Below are positions 1-11,283 of a stretch of 33,681 nucleotides of DNA, piece after piece. The stretch is taken from positions 1 to 33,681 of the forward strand of contig CALALB010000081.1 of the NCBI GenBank assembly GCA_937923175.1, read 5' to 3'. Below the pieces are notes generated by a model that saw only the letters and a program-made list of their open reading frames with translations, was not told the DNA's origin and made no database searches. How positions within the stretch are numbered: position 1 is the stretch's first letter; each line of letters begins with the position of its first letter. The translations under genes were made by a program, and so were the position numbers. The stretch comes from an uncultured Chromatiaceae bacterium (lineage in GTDB: Bacteria > Pseudomonadota > Gammaproteobacteria > Chromatiales > Chromatiaceae).

Positions 1-163
1 TCAAGGTCGCCAGCCGTTTGCCTGTTGCAGGCCAGCGCAGGGGATGATGCCTGGCCGCATCCTGCCTGTTTCCCTGATCGAGCAGCCAGTTCCAGACCCG
101 AGGCACCCCAGACACGCTTGAATAGTCGTTCTCCTTGGGCGTCGGATCCAGGGCGATCCTGGG
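1..163 (-). pseudogene. TnpB/OrfB-like (IS200/IS605 family) transposase fragment, N-terminal part
   Basis: Read on the minus strand from 163 to the window edge, the frame encodes IALDPTPKEN, then a G-V-P-R-V-W-N-W-L stretch. This resembles the N-terminus of IS605-family OrfB/TnpB proteins (pattern ALDPT...Q...GxxRxxWNWAL). An in-frame TGA at 164-166 lies just upstream and no start codon follows it before the motif, so the 5' end looks broken. The frame stays open to base 1, so the rest may lie outside the window. The match is by eye to a short motif only. A chance resemblance is possible, and no inverted repeats or TnpA gene are visible here. Confidence 0.35.
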
Positions 164-166
164 TCA

Positions 167-965
167 GGGGCATGGCGCAGCCACCGGACTGGGCAAGCCG
201 CTGAACTCGCCCAGTGGGGTGGCGGGGTAAAGGTGGCGCTTGCTGCCCTTGGCCAGTGGAATCAGTGGCCCTCGCCCCGCTGCCGGGTCTTGTCCGAGAG
301 GCCAAAAGGAGGGTGCGGCCTGGGCTCAGAGGATTCGACATGAGTGCTATGATCCAGCTTGACGCATGAAAGGTAATACTGGAGTCTAGCTCCCTCCTCT
401 GCCTGAGGCGTAGTGTCGCCCGTCTGGGATAGCCGCATCCCCAAGCCGCCATACCCTGCCTCACACTGTACACCACAGGGTGCATGTTGGGCATCCGCAA
501 TCCCTCCCGCACCTAAAGACGCAGGTTTACTTGGGGGCTCTATGAATCCCTTATTTATCCACCAAAACCTCCCCCGCCGGTTCAACCATCTGGTCAAAGC
601 CTCGGCCGCGGCGGCCATCTGGTCTGGCGTCGAGGTCGCAGGCAAAGGCTTAGACTCGACAGCGGCAGGAGATCAGGATGATCTACTATCGGCTCAACCG
701 CGGAATCCATTCTGGGGTCGATTCAAGGATCGCTGGCTTTGCACCCAGGTCGATCTATGCCGAGGTATGTTTGCCTGCGCTGACTCAAATGAGACTGGTG
801 AATTTTTGATCAGGCTGGTTTGGTCGAGACGATCCGCATCCTGGCTGCCGTCTCAGCCCAGCCCCCATGAGCAGGCGCGCGCCCTTGCCCAGGCGCGCTA
901 TGATCTACAGGGGCTGTCTACAGAGACAGATCGCTGGGGTGCAAGGGCAAGAGGGATTCAGGTCA
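167..965. other. Gene-poor left spacer, no convincing gene
   Basis: Open frames exist on both strands here (for example 413-994 plus and 262-645 minus), but they overlap each other, are compositionally odd and match no family I recognise. No tRNA, terminator or repeat of the family found elsewhere in the window is evident. It may be decayed sequence beside the transposase fragment. Confidence 0.4.
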
Positions 966-1325
966 ATGCCGAACCTTTCAGAACTGATCGCTGAACTGGC
1001 CGCTGCCACCGATCAGCTGGAGGATGCCGCACGTGGGGAGGATTGGGAGCTGGTTGCGCGTTTGCAAAAACGCCGGCGCGTCCTGATCGACTCCTTAGTT
1101 GAACGGTTGGCGCAAGAGCCCCTCGGCCCCGAGGAGTCTGACCAGATCGAGTCGATCCGCCGACAGGAGGCGCTGGTTGCGAGCCTGGCGACTGCCCGTC
1201 TCGAGACTCTACGCCGCACCCTCGCCGAGTTCCCCGAGATCCAGAGCCCTCATGTAAGCCGCATGGAACGCGCCTATCGCGATGGGATGGGCTTAATCCA
1301 CCCACCGCCGAGCGTTGCGGAATAG
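966..1325 (+). CDS. Small helical protein, FliT-like (putative flagellar chaperone)
   Basis: A 119-residue protein from ATG 966, with an AGAGG-type ribosome-binding site about 11 bases upstream. A longer in-frame start at 867 adds residues of poor quality. The protein is nearly all amphipathic helix: an N-terminal [20 protein letters not shown], then [21 protein letters not shown], a central [14 protein letters not shown], and a final [11 protein letters not shown]. This order (short helix, GDW-type turn, RRR-containing helix, late xxxAY) resembles FliT, the FliD export chaperone. No fliD or fliS lies upstream within the window, so the assignment rests on pattern only. Its last 33 bases overlap the 3' end of the convergent purL. 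Alternative: an unrelated small coiled-coil protein. Confidence 0.5.
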   Translation: MPNLSELIAELAAATDQLEDAARGEDWELVARLQKRRRVLIDSLVERLAQEPLGPEESDQIESIRRQEALVASLATARLETLRRTLAEFPEIQSPHVSRMERAYRDGMGLIHPPPSVAE

Positions 1326-4300
1326 ACGCAGCCAAGGGCCATCTGGTCCCCAATCGTCTGGATGCCAGGAATATTGAACAGTGCGGAAGACCCGCTCCGG
1401 GTGCGGCATCATGATGGTGACCCGGCCATCGGTCGTGGTCAGCCCGGCAATCCCTAGGGGCGAGCCATTGGGATTGGCCGGATAGCGCTCGGCGATTCGG
1501 CCATCGTTTTCGATATAGCGCAGGCCCACCCAAGGCTGAGCTGAGCCGAGGTGCGCCTCATCGCGAAACTCGGCGCGCCCTTCCCCATGCGCCACGGCGA
1601 TCGGTAGACGCGAGCCGGCCATCCCGGCCAAGAGGATCGAAGGGGTGGGCAGGATCTCGACCATCAGGGTGCGCGCCTCGAATTGTTCGGAGCGGTTGCG
1701 GACAAATCTGGGCCAGTGCGCTGCGCCCGGGATGAGGTCTTTCAGCCGGGCCAGCATCTGACAGCCATTGCAGACCCCCAGGGCAAAGGTGTCCGGCCGT
1801 TCAAAGAAGGTCTGAAACTGATCCCGTGCCCTAGGGTTAAACAGGATGGTCTTGGCCCAGCCCTCCCCCGCCCCGAGCACATCGCCATAGGAAAACCCAC
1901 CGCAGGCAATGAGCCCTTTAAATTGGCTCAGATCCACCCGCCCTTCCAGGATGTCCGAGAGATGGACATCGCGACAGGCAAAGCCCGCGGCATGAAAGGC
2001 CGCGGCCATCTCGATCTGGCCGTTGACCCCCTGGGTACGCAGGATCGCGATGGGCGGCCGCAGGCCGCGCTCGATATAGGGCGCCGCAATATCGTCTTCG
2101 GGATCGAAGGTCAAAGAGGCAAAGAGTCCAGGGTCTGGCTCGTCGATCCGGGCAAAGGATTCGGCAGCGCAGTCTGGGTGATCCCGCAATGACTGCATCC
2201 TAAAGCTGGTTTCAGACCACAGACGGTGGAGCTCGGCGCGACTTGCCTCAAAGAGGATCTGACCGCGCCGACGGATGCGGATCCGGTCGCCCTCATCCAG
2301 CATCCCGATCACCGGGCTGAATTCAGCCAGCCTGTGGTCTTCCAGGATCTGGAGGACTGTGTCCGTATCGCTATGCCGGACCTGGATGACCACGCCGAGC
2401 TCCTCGCTGAACAGGCTGGCCAGGTCATCCGCGCCAAGTGGGGCAAGGTCGATGTCCAGTCCGCAGCGCCCAGCAAAGGCCATCTCGCAGAGGGTCACGA
2501 GCAGCCCCCCATCCGAGCGGTCGTGATAGGCCAGGAGCAGATCGGCCTCGCGCAGCTCGCGCAGTGCAGCAAACAGGCGCCGAATGAGATCTGGATCGTC
2601 GAGATCGGGCGGTACCTCGCCCAGTTGACCATAGACCTGGGCAAGCGCCGATCCCCCCAATCGATTCCGACCGCGCCCGAGATCGATCAGGATCAGATCG
2701 GTATCCCCGCAATCGGTGCGCAACTGGGGGGTGAGGGTCCGGCGGACATCCGTCACGGGCGCAAAGGCCGAGACGATCAGGGACAAGGGCGCAACCACCC
2801 GCTGCTCGCCCTCGGGGGTCTGCCAAACCGTTTGCATACTGAGTGAGTCCTTGCCGACTGGGATGGCAATCCCGAGTGCCTGACAAAGCGCACTGACTGC
2901 CTTGACCGTGTCATAGAGGCGCGCATCCTCGCCCGGATAGCCGGCCGCCGCCATCCAGTTTGCCGAAAGCCGGATCTCGCTGAGCTCAGAGATCTCTGCG
3001 GCCAAGAGATTGGTGATCGCCTCGCCCACCGCCATCCGCCCTGAGGCTGGGGCATCGAGCAGGGCGATTGGGGTCCGCTCGCCGAGCGCCATCGCCTCGC
3101 CAGTCTCGCCGGAATAATCGCTTAAGGTCACGGCGCAATCGGCAACCGGCACCTGCCAGGGCCCGACCATCTGGTCACGGGCGACCAGACCCGTAATGCT
3201 ACGATCGCCGATAGTAATCAAGAAGGTCTTATCGGCCACCGCTGGCAAGTGCAGGACCCGCCCAATCGCCTCAGCGAGGGTGATCCGGTCGCGGTCAAAC
3301 GGCAGGGATGGCGGCGGACGTCGTTGGACAACCCGGCTCAGACGCGGCGGCTTGCCAAACAGCAGGTTTGACGGAAGATCGATCGGCCGCTCGCCGGTCC
3401 GGCGACCCTCGAGCACCAGCTGTTCCTCAGCGGTGGCCTCGCCGAGAACGGCACAGGGACAGCGCTCGCGCGCGCACAGGGCTTGAAACAGCTCAAGCCG
3501 GTTGCGGTCGATCGCCAGGACATAGCGCTCCTGGGATTCATTGCACCAGAGCTCCAGGGGCGAAAGACTCGGGTCGGCGGTTGGGATCGCATCGAGCTCA
3601 AAGCGCCCGCCGCGCCCGGCATCATGGACCAGCTCAGGCAGGGCATTGGCCAATCCACCCGCCCCCACATCATGGATCGCCAGGATGGGATTGTGTTCGC
3701 CCAAGGCCCAGCAGCGGTCGATGACCTCCTGGCAGCGGCGCTGCATCTCGGGATTGGCGCGCTGCACCGAGGCAAAATCGAGCTCGGCATCCGAGCTGCC
3801 TGCTGCCAGGCTGGATGCCGCGCCGCCCCCAAGCCCAATCCGCATCGCTGGGCCGCCGATGACGACAATGGGGGTTCCGGGTGGGAAGGGTCGTTTTTGG
3901 ACATGAGTGGCGCGGATATTGCCAAGCCCCCCGGCAAGCATGATCGGCTTGTGATAGCCGCGGATCTCGAGTCCTCCCTCAGGCGTTGGGAGCGCCTGCT
4001 CATAGGTGCGAAAGAAACCGGCGAGATTCGGGCGCCCAAACTCATTGTTGAAGGCCGCTGCGCCGATCGGCCCCTCGAGCATGATCGTCAAGGCCGAGGC
4101 GATGCGCTCAGGTCGGCCATGATCCTGTTCCCATGGCTGCTCGAAACCGGGTACACGGAGATGAGAAACGGCAAATCCGGCCAGCCCAGCCTTGGGCTTG
4201 GCACCGCGCCCGGTCGCCCCCTCATCGCGAATCTCGCCGCCCGCCCCAGTCGCTGCCCCTGGTTCAGGGGCGATCGCGGTCGGATGATTATGGGTCTCGA

Positions 4301-5195
4301 CCTTAATTAAGACATGGATAGACTCCTCGGATTCGCGATAGATGCCTGTCTGAGGATCGGGGAAAAAGCGCCGACCGGGCCTGCCAGCGAGGACTGCGGC
4401 ATTGTCACGATAGGCAGAGAGCACCCCTCGGGGATTGTGTTCTGTGGTTTGGCGGATGAGATCAAACAGGCTATGGGGCTGGGGCTCGCCGTCGATCGTC
4501 CATTCGGCCTTAAAGATCTTATGCCGGCAATGTTCTGAATTGGCCTGCGCAAACATCATGAGCTCGACATCTGTCGGATCGCGCCCAAGCCCCTGGAAGC
4601 TCGCGAGCAGATAATCGATCTCATCCGCTGAAAGCGCCAATCCCAGCGATCTATTGGCCTCCTCGAGCGCCTGCCGTCCCTGGGTCAATAGCGGCACCCA
4701 GCCGAGTGGACGCGGCTCGGACTGGGCAAACAGAGAGTCTGCATCGAGCTCAAGGCACACGACCTGGGTCATGCGGTCATGGAGAAGCTCAGCGGCGCGT
4801 TGCAGCGCCTCATCGGCAAGCACCCCTTCCTCTGAGCCCAGGGTATAAAGCACACCCCGCTCGATGCGCTCAATCGCCTTTAGGCCGCAATGATGGGCGA
4901 TATCCGTGGCCTTAGAGGACCAGGGCGAGATGGTCCCCGGGCGGGGAATGACCAGCAGGGAGCGCCGGTGTCCAGCCGGCCAAGACAGGGACGAGGAGGC
5001 GGGCCCATAGTGTAAAAGCTCATCCAGGATCGCCCGCTCTGAGGCAGAGAGTTCGAGGCGCAATTGCACGAAATGGATATATTCGGAGGCAAGGCCCAGG
5101 GGCACGCCGAGCTCGGCCTGAAGCCTCGCTATGAGCCTGGCAAGCCTAAACCCAGAATGCGCAGCTGCGCCACTGAGGATCAGCATGGGAGTCAC
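1293..5195 (-). CDS. purL: Phosphoribosylformylglycinamidine synthase (fused PurL-PurQ)
   Basis: Makes FGAM from FGAR, ATP and glutamine in purine synthesis. At 1300 residues it is the long single-chain proteobacterial form, containing a PurS-like N-domain, two synthase halves and a C-terminal glutaminase. Visible signatures include [35 protein letters not shown] and FGDILSD-like synthase loops. The glutaminase triad is Cys about 1142 (GVCNGCQML), His about 1203 (AHGEGRAEF) and Glu about 1267 (PHPERVF). The start shown is GTG at 5195, overlapping the rlmB stop by 4 bases. ATG at 5186 gives [14 protein letters not shown], which aligns better with the E. coli start (MMEILRGSPALSAFR) and may be the true one. 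It is last in an rnr-rlmB-purL run, so it is probably co-transcribed and translationally coupled. Its 3' end overlaps the FliT-like gene. Confidence 0.97.
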   Translation of the reverse strand: MTPMLILSGAAAHSGFRLARLIARLQAELGVPLGLASEYIHFVQLRLELSASERAILDELLHYGPASSSLSWPAGHRRSLLVIPRPGTISPWSSKATDIAHHCGLKAIERIERGVLYTLGSEEGVLADEALQRAAELLHDRMTQVVCLELDADSLFAQSEPRPLGWVPLLTQGRQALEEANRSLGLALSADEIDYLLASFQGLGRDPTDVELMMFAQANSEHCRHKIFKAEWTIDGEPQPHSLFDLIRQTTEHNPRGVLSAYRDNAAVLAGRPGRRFFPDPQTGIYRESEESIHVLIKVETHNHPTAIAPEPGAATGAGGEIRDEGATGRGAKPKAGLAGFAVSHLRVPGFEQPWEQDHGRPERIASALTIMLEGPIGAAAFNNEFGRPNLAGFFRTYEQALPTPEGGLEIRGYHKPIMLAGGLGNIRATHVQKRPFPPGTPIVVIGGPAMRIGLGGGAASSLAAGSSDAELDFASVQRANPEMQRRCQEVIDRCWALGEHNPILAIHDVGAGGLANALPELVHDAGRGGRFELDAIPTADPSLSPLELWCNESQERYVLAIDRNRLELFQALCARERCPCAVLGEATAEEQLVLEGRRTGERPIDLPSNLLFGKPPRLSRVVQRRPPPSLPFDRDRITLAEAIGRVLHLPAVADKTFLITIGDRSITGLVARDQMVGPWQVPVADCAVTLSDYSGETGEAMALGERTPIALLDAPASGRMAVGEAITNLLAAEISELSEIRLSANWMAAAGYPGEDARLYDTVKAVSALCQALGIAIPVGKDSLSMQTVWQTPEGEQRVVAPLSLIVSAFAPVTDVRRTLTPQLRTDCGDTDLILIDLGRGRNRLGGSALAQVYGQLGEVPPDLDDPDLIRRLFAALRELREADLLLAYHDRSDGGLLVTLCEMAFAGRCGLDIDLAPLGADDLASLFSEELGVVIQVRHSDTDTVLQILEDHRLAEFSPVIGMLDEGDRIRIRRRGQILFEASRAELHRLWSETSFRMQSLRDHPDCAAESFARIDEPDPGLFASLTFDPEDDIAAPYIERGLRPPIAILRTQGVNGQIEMAAAFHAAGFACRDVHLSDILEGRVDLSQFKGLIACGGFSYGDVLGAGEGWAKTILFNPRARDQFQTFFERPDTFALGVCNGCQMLARLKDLIPGAAHWPRFVRNRSEQFEARTLMVEILPTPSILLAGMAGSRLPIAVAHGEGRAEFRDEAHLGSAQPWVGLRYIENDGRIAERYPANPNGSPLGIAGLTTTDGRVTIMMPHPERVFRTVQYSWHPDDWGPDGPWLRLFRNARRWVD

Positions 5196-5971
5196 TCGTC
5201 GATCGATTTGCGGGCAGGATACCCAGGTTTCAGCCGGCGCTGACGCAGCGCCTCATACAAGCAGATTCCGGCAGCGACCGAGATATTCAGGCTTTCCATC
5301 TGCCCAAGCATTGGGATCCGCGCCAGATAATCGCAGCACTCGCGGGTCAACCGGCGCAACCCCTTGCCCTCATTGCCCAGGACGATCCCCAGGGGGCCGG
5401 TGAGATCGAGGTCATAGATCTCTTGGCTCGAGTCGGGTACCGCACCGACCAACCAGATGCCGCGTTCCTTGAGCTGCTTCATGACCCGAACCAGATTGGT
5501 CACCTGGATATAAGGCAGGCTGGTTGCCGCCCCGCTCGCCACCCTGCAGACCACAGGGGTCAGACCCACTGCGCGATCCTTGGGCGCGATCACCGCCTGC
5601 ACCCCTGCTGCCTCGGCGGTACGCAGGCAGGCACCCAGATTATGAGGGTCCTGGACCTCATCCAGGAATAACAGGAAGGGCAAGGTCGCCAGCCGGTCGA
5701 GCAGGGCAAAAAGCTCGGATTCTGGGCGTGCTGCCGGGACCCTGACCCAGGCGATGACCCCTTGATGGTTAACCCCTGGGGCCTCGCGCTCCAGGGCGTC
5801 GCGTTCGACCTGACGTAAACGCACGCCTGCCGCCCGGGCGAGTTCAATCAGTGTCTCCAGGCGCCGATCGCGCCGCCCCCGCTCGATCCACAGCGCATCG
5901 ACCCCCTGGGCACCAAACCGCAGCGCCGCGCGCACGCTATGGATGCCGCCGATCGGCGATCGCTCAGTCAT
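5192..5971 (-). CDS. rlmB: 23S rRNA (guanosine-2251-2'-O)-methyltransferase RlmB
   Basis: A SPOUT-family enzyme that 2'-O-methylates G2251 in the peptidyl-transferase P-loop of 23S rRNA. The 259 residues are normal length. The N-terminal substrate-binding domain begins [14 protein letters not shown] and ends near NHQGVIAWV. The knotted C-domain shows [21 protein letters not shown], then [20 protein letters not shown] and [18 protein letters not shown], the three SPOUT motifs with the usual N, E and SLN residues. Its start overlaps the rnr stop by 4 bases (ATGA) and its stop overlaps the purL start. The rnr-rlmB pairing is conserved in many gammaproteobacteria, which supports both names. Confidence 0.96.
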   Translation of the reverse strand: MTERSPIGGIHSVRAALRFGAQGVDALWIERGRRDRRLETLIELARAAGVRLRQVERDALEREAPGVNHQGVIAWVRVPAARPESELFALLDRLATLPFLLFLDEVQDPHNLGACLRTAEAAGVQAVIAPKDRAVGLTPVVCRVASGAATSLPYIQVTNLVRVMKQLKERGIWLVGAVPDSSQEIYDLDLTGPLGIVLGNEGKGLRRLTRECCDYLARIPMLGQMESLNISVAAGICLYEALRQRRLKPGYPARKSIDE

Positions 5972-8280
5972 CTGCTGCCTCGCTCTGGACCCTGCCTGCC
6001 TGATCCTGACGGCGCCCTTTTGCAGACCGGGGTGCTGGGCTGGCGACCCGCCTTCTTCTCGCCTTCCGCTGACCGGCTGCGGCGCTTGGCGCCAGCTGGC
6101 GGCTTGGCAAGGATGAAATCGATCTTGCGCTCATCCAGATTGACCGCTGCGACCTGGACCCACAGCCGATCGCCCAACCGATAGATCCGCCCGCTGCGGG
6201 TACCGATCAGCTGATGACCGATGGGGTCGAAGTGATAGAAATCGTTGTCAAGCGCACTGATATGGACCAGTCCATCGACATAGATGGCATCGAGCTCGAC
6301 GAAGATACCGAATGAATTGACCCCGGTGATGGTCCCCGCAAAGACCTCGCCCAGCTTGTCTTGCATATATTCGCATTTGAGGGCCAGCTCGGCATCGCGG
6401 GTGGCCTCATCGGCCCGCCGCTCGGTCTCTGAACACCACTTTGCGATCTGGTGCAGCTCGGCCTTGGTCTCATCGAGTTCAGCAGCCTTGCCACCCGCCA
6501 GCAAATGCTTGATGAGCCGATGGACGACGAGATCCGGATAGCGCCGAATCGGTGAGGTGAAATGGGTATAGGCATCATAGGCCAACCCAAAATGGCCGAT
6601 GTTATCCGCACTATACATCGCCTGCTGCATGGAGCGCAGCACCACGGTTTGGATCAGATGGCGATCGGGACGATTTTGGATCTGTTCGAGCAGACGGGCA
6701 TAATCGGCCGTCGCCGGTTTATCCCCGCCGGGCAGCTTGAGACCCAGCTGGGCCAAAAACTCGCGCAGTTCATTGCGTTTATCCTCCTGCGGTGGCTCAT
6801 GGACGCGATAGATCGCCGGTAGCCGGTAGCGCTGGAACTGACGGGCAGCGGCGACATTGGCCGCTAGCATACACTCCTCGATCAGCCGATGGGCCTCAGT
6901 GCGCACCAGGGGTACGATCGATTCGATCCGACCCTGTTCATTGAAGATAAAGCGGGTTTCGATGGTGTCAAAGTCAAGCGCGCCGCGCGCCAGGCGCTGG
7001 GCGCGTAGGGCCTGATAGAGCTGATAGAGTTCATGAAGATGGGGTAGAAGATCTGCAAACTGGGCGCAAGGCTCAGGATCACCGTTCAGGATAGAGGCCA
7101 CCTGGTCATAGGTGAGCCGCGCGCGTGAACGCATCACCGCCTCAAAGAATCTGGCCCGCGTGGTTTTGCCCAGCCGATTGATATACAGCTCGGCGGCTAC
7201 GCACAGGCGATCCACCCCTGGATTGAGGGAACACAGTCCATTGGAGAGGATCTCAGGGAGCATGGGGATCACCCGGTCGGGGAAATAGACCGAATTACCG
7301 CGCAATCTTGCCTCGCGATCGAGCGCGGTTCCCCGGCGCACATAGGCCGAGACATCGGCGATACAGACCAACAGCCGCCACCCCTTGGGCTTACCCTCGC
7401 AATAGACCGCATCGTCAAAATCACGGGCATCGGCGCCATCGATGGTGACCAGGGGCAAATCCCGCAGATCGACCCGCCCCGCCTTGGCCGCTTCTGGGAC
7501 CTCATCGCTGAGCCCGGCGATCTCGGCCTCGACCTCAGGCGGCCAGGCGACTGGTAGATCATGGGTTCGGATGGCGATCTCGGTCTCCATCCCCGGCTGC
7601 AAATGATCGCCCAGGATCTCGATGATCCGGCCGATCGGAGGGGTACGATAGGTCGGCTGGTCGGTGATCTCGGCGACCACGATCTGACCCTGTTCGGCAC
7701 CGCCCAGACGATCGCTTGGAATGATAATGTCATGGATCAGGCGTTTATTGTCGGGAACGACAAATCCTACCCCGCTTTCCTGATAGAGCCGCCCGACCAC
7801 CCGCCGGGTATTGCGCTCGAGGATCTCGACCAGTGCCCCCTCAAGGCGCCCGCGCCGATCGCGTCCGGCGACCCGTACCACCACTCGATCGCCATGAAAG
7901 AGGGCACGCATCTCCTTGGGGCAAAGATAAAGATCATCCCCGCCTTCGTCCGGTTGGATAAAGCCAAATCCATCCGGATGCCCGATAACCCGCCCGACGA
8001 GCAGGTCGCGCCGATCGACCGGACAATAGGCCTGGGCGCGGTTGCGCAGGATCTGGCCATCGCGCACCATTGCCGCCAAACGCCGTTCGAGGGCGATGAG
8101 CTCATAGTCCTCATTGAGGCCGAGCATCCTGGCAAGCGATTCAAATGAGAGCGGGCCGCGCTTCTGGAGTGTCTCCAGGATCAACTCGCGGCTGGGGATC
8201 GGATGGGCGTATTTTTTGGCCTCGCGTTCGCGATAGGGATCGGTGGGCGCCAGCTCTGGGTTCTTTCGACGTTGGGTCAC
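5968..8280 (-). CDS. rnr: Ribonuclease R (3'-5' exoribonuclease)
   Basis: A processive RNB-family exonuclease that degrades structured RNA, rRNA and mRNA. From GTG 8280 it has 770 residues. Order: an N-terminal helix-turn-helix region (REREAKKYAHPIPSREL onward), two cold-shock domains (HPDGFGFIQPDEGGDDLYL; ESGVGFVVPDNKR), the RNB domain with the metal-binding aspartates in GADARDFDDAVY (about residues 283-290), and a C-terminal S1 domain (GTITGVNSFGIFVELDAIY). The basic tail is shorter than in E. coli. Start choice: TTG at 8334 is also open, but GTG 8280 gives MTQRRKN just before the conserved region. Neither start has a good ribosome-binding site. It heads the rlmB-purL run and is divergent from tRNA-Leu. 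Confidence 0.95.
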   Translation of the reverse strand: MTQRRKNPELAPTDPYREREAKKYAHPIPSRELILETLQKRGPLSFESLARMLGLNEDYELIALERRLAAMVRDGQILRNRAQAYCPVDRRDLLVGRVIGHPDGFGFIQPDEGGDDLYLCPKEMRALFHGDRVVVRVAGRDRRGRLEGALVEILERNTRRVVGRLYQESGVGFVVPDNKRLIHDIIIPSDRLGGAEQGQIVVAEITDQPTYRTPPIGRIIEILGDHLQPGMETEIAIRTHDLPVAWPPEVEAEIAGLSDEVPEAAKAGRVDLRDLPLVTIDGADARDFDDAVYCEGKPKGWRLLVCIADVSAYVRRGTALDREARLRGNSVYFPDRVIPMLPEILSNGLCSLNPGVDRLCVAAELYINRLGKTTRARFFEAVMRSRARLTYDQVASILNGDPEPCAQFADLLPHLHELYQLYQALRAQRLARGALDFDTIETRFIFNEQGRIESIVPLVRTEAHRLIEECMLAANVAAARQFQRYRLPAIYRVHEPPQEDKRNELREFLAQLGLKLPGGDKPATADYARLLEQIQNRPDRHLIQTVVLRSMQQAMYSADNIGHFGLAYDAYTHFTSPIRRYPDLVVHRLIKHLLAGGKAAELDETKAELHQIAKWCSETERRADEATRDAELALKCEYMQDKLGEVFAGTITGVNSFGIFVELDAIYVDGLVHISALDNDFYHFDPIGHQLIGTRSGRIYRLGDRLWVQVAAVNLDERKIDFILAKPPAGAKRRSRSAEGEKKAGRQPSTPVCKRAPSGSGRQGPERGSR

Positions 8281-8323
8281 TGGGTCTAGACAATCGGGAT
8301 GTATTAAATGGCCTAGTGTACCC

Positions 8324-8353
8324 TTGACAGTCAAACTCTGTCTTGACTAGTAT
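8324..8353 (+). promoter_or_regulatory. Sigma-70-type promoter of tRNA-Leu
   Basis: A consensus -35 TTGACA (8324-8329) and a -10 TAGTAT (8348-8353) are separated by 18 bases, with transcription expected to start about 40 bases before the tRNA. The -35 is part of a perfect palindrome, TTGACAGTCAA (8324-8334), so a TTGACT hexamer also faces rnr on the other strand, although I find no well-spaced -10 on that side. Confidence 0.65.
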
Positions 8354-8400
8354 CCTGGCTCCATCCGGCGCCGCCTCCCAAAGGCGCGCTTGCCGGGGAC

Positions 8401-8487
8401 GCCGAGGTGGCGGAATTGGTAGACGCGCATGGTTCAGGTCCATGTGAGCGAAAGTTCGTGGAGGTTCGAGTCCTCTCCTCGGCACCA
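8401..8487 (+). tRNA. tRNA-Leu, anticodon CAG
   Basis: An 87-base class II tRNA with encoded CCA. The acceptor strands GCCGAGG (8401-8407) and CCTCGGC pair fully. The anticodon stem ATGG/CCAT encloses the loop TTCAGGT, giving CAG, which reads CUG leucine codons. A long variable arm (GAGCGAAAGTTCG region) is typical of tRNA-Leu. The T loop is TTCGAGT. Confidence 0.97.
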
Positions 8488-8495
8488 GCCCCCAG

Positions 8496-8531
8496 GGCGC
8501 TGCATCTTAAACCCGATGCAGCGCCTTTTTT
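8496..8531 (+). terminator. Rho-independent terminator after tRNA-Leu
   Basis: A perfect 11-bp stem, GGCGCTGCATC (8496-8506) with GATGCAGCGCC (8515-8525), has an 8-base loop and is followed by TTTTTTA. It lies 8 bases after the tRNA and 24 bases before purB, so purB probably depends on read-through or a start beyond the hairpin. Confidence 0.92.
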
Positions 8532-8542
8532 ATGCCTGTTGA

Positions 8543-9934
<1,392 letters not shown>

Positions 9935-10031
9935 CCGAGCCTTGGCAATGGCCGGCAAGACGCCGGCACCTCAAAAACCCCAACCCCTTTGCGTTGTTTT
10001 AGCGACCAGGATTTATTTATCCTCAACGATC

Positions 10032-11054
10032 ATGAATACCCATGGCTTTAACCGGCGAAATGCTGAGGCCTTGGACACCGGCGCCCAAACCCAGCCCGGC
10101 GAGGGGTTTGCGCCCTCTGCATTTGTCGTCGAGCTCGCCAATCCGCGCGGCTTTTGCGCGGGGGTCGATCGGGCGATTGCTATCGTCGAGCGGGTGCTCG
10201 AGCGCTTTGGCGCACCTGTCTACGTGCGCCATGAGGTGGTGCATAACCGCTTCGTGGTCGAGGGGTTGCGTCAGCGCGGGGCGATCTTCGTCGAGGATCT
10301 CGCCGAGGTTCCGGATGGCGCCACCCTGATCTTTAGCGCCCATGGTGTCCCCCAGTCAGTGCGCCAAGAGGCCGAGGCACGGGGATTTCGGCTCTTCGAT
10401 GCCACCTGCCCCCTGGTCAATAAGGTCCATCGTGAGGTCGGCCGGTATTGCCAACAGGGGATCAGCGTGGTCCTGATCGGGCATCGCGGGCACCCTGAGG
10501 TCGAGGGGACGCTTGGCCAATGCCTTGACCCCAAGGACGGTGCGCGGATGTTTTTAATCGAGCGGCTCGAGGATGTGGCCAGCCTCGAGATCCCGGACCC
10601 CGAACGCCTGGCCTATGTCACCCAGACGACTCTGTCGATCGACGACAGCCGCGCCATGATTGCGGCCCTAAAAGCGCGTTTCCCCAAGATTCAAGGCCCG
10701 CACAAAAGCGACATCTGCTATGCGACCCAGAATCGCCAGGACGCGGTTCGGGATCTTGCCCAGCGCTGCGAGCTGATGCTCGTAGTCGGCTCACCCAATA
10801 GCTCAAACTCGAACCGCCTGCGCGAGCTGGCCGAAAAACAGGGCTGTCGCGCCTATCTGATCGACGGCCCTGAGGACCTCAAACCCGAATGGCTGGCAGG
10901 CTGCACGCGGGTTGGGGTCACTGCAGGTGCCTCGGCGCCCGAGGTCCTGGTCGAGGGGGTGATCGGGCGGCTCAAAGACTGGGGCGCGCTCAGCATCCTC
11001 GAACAGCCAGGGATGCGTGAGGAGGTGGTTTTTGCCCTGCCGCACGAGCTATAA
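10032..11054 (+). CDS. ispH: 4-hydroxy-3-methylbut-2-enyl diphosphate reductase
   Basis: The last step of the MEP isoprenoid pathway, making IPP and DMAPP with a 4Fe-4S cluster. The three cluster cysteines are at about 42 ([12 protein letters not shown]), 126 ([13 protein letters not shown]) and 229 ([12 protein letters not shown]), spaced 84 and 103 residues as in E. coli (84 and 101). Other blocks are [26 protein letters not shown] and [15 protein letters not shown]. From ATG 10032 there are 340 residues, about 30 more at the N-terminus than E. coli. No later ATG or GTG precedes the conserved core, so the extension appears genuine. The frame is open back into purB, but that part is only the shadow of purB's end. 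Confidence 0.96.
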   Translation: MNTHGFNRRNAEALDTGAQTQPGEGFAPSAFVVELANPRGFCAGVDRAIAIVERVLERFGAPVYVRHEVVHNRFVVEGLRQRGAIFVEDLAEVPDGATLIFSAHGVPQSVRQEAEARGFRLFDATCPLVNKVHREVGRYCQQGISVVLIGHRGHPEVEGTLGQCLDPKDGARMFLIERLEDVASLEIPDPERLAYVTQTTLSIDDSRAMIAALKARFPKIQGPHKSDICYATQNRQDAVRDLAQRCELMLVVGSPNSSNSNRLRELAEKQGCRAYLIDGPEDLKPEWLAGCTRVGVTAGASAPEVLVEGVIGRLKDWGALSILEQPGMREEVVFALPHEL

Positions 11055-11283
11055 GGCGGTACAGGTATGCATAGGGCCCCATGGCGCCCCTTGGGTCGGC
11101 ATCCGGCGTGAAACGAGCATACAGGTAGGATGGGCAGGTCATTGTCTGACCCAGTTTTCACCGGGAGGACCTGGGTCAAGGGCTTGATTCATCGCCAAGC
11201 CCGCGTAGGCACCCATAACCCCCCTACCTGGTGAAAGTCAGGGTGCCCAGTCTACAAAACCAGATGGGGGTTGGAAGCGATCG
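11055..11283. other. Spacer between ispH and thiO
   Basis: 229 bases with no recognisable gene or uridine-tailed terminator. An imperfect inverted match, TTTTCACCGGGAGG near 11156 with CTACCTGGTGAAAG near 11224, could form a long-range hairpin. This is weak. Confidence 0.3.

Noticed and set aside
262-645. Minus-strand open frame of 127 codons
   Set aside because: No family likeness and no ribosome-binding site; part of the gene-poor left spacer.
413-994. Plus-strand open frame of 193 codons
   Set aside because: Overlaps the FliT-like gene in another frame, has no recognisable domain and an unnatural residue pattern, and an equally poor frame lies opposite.
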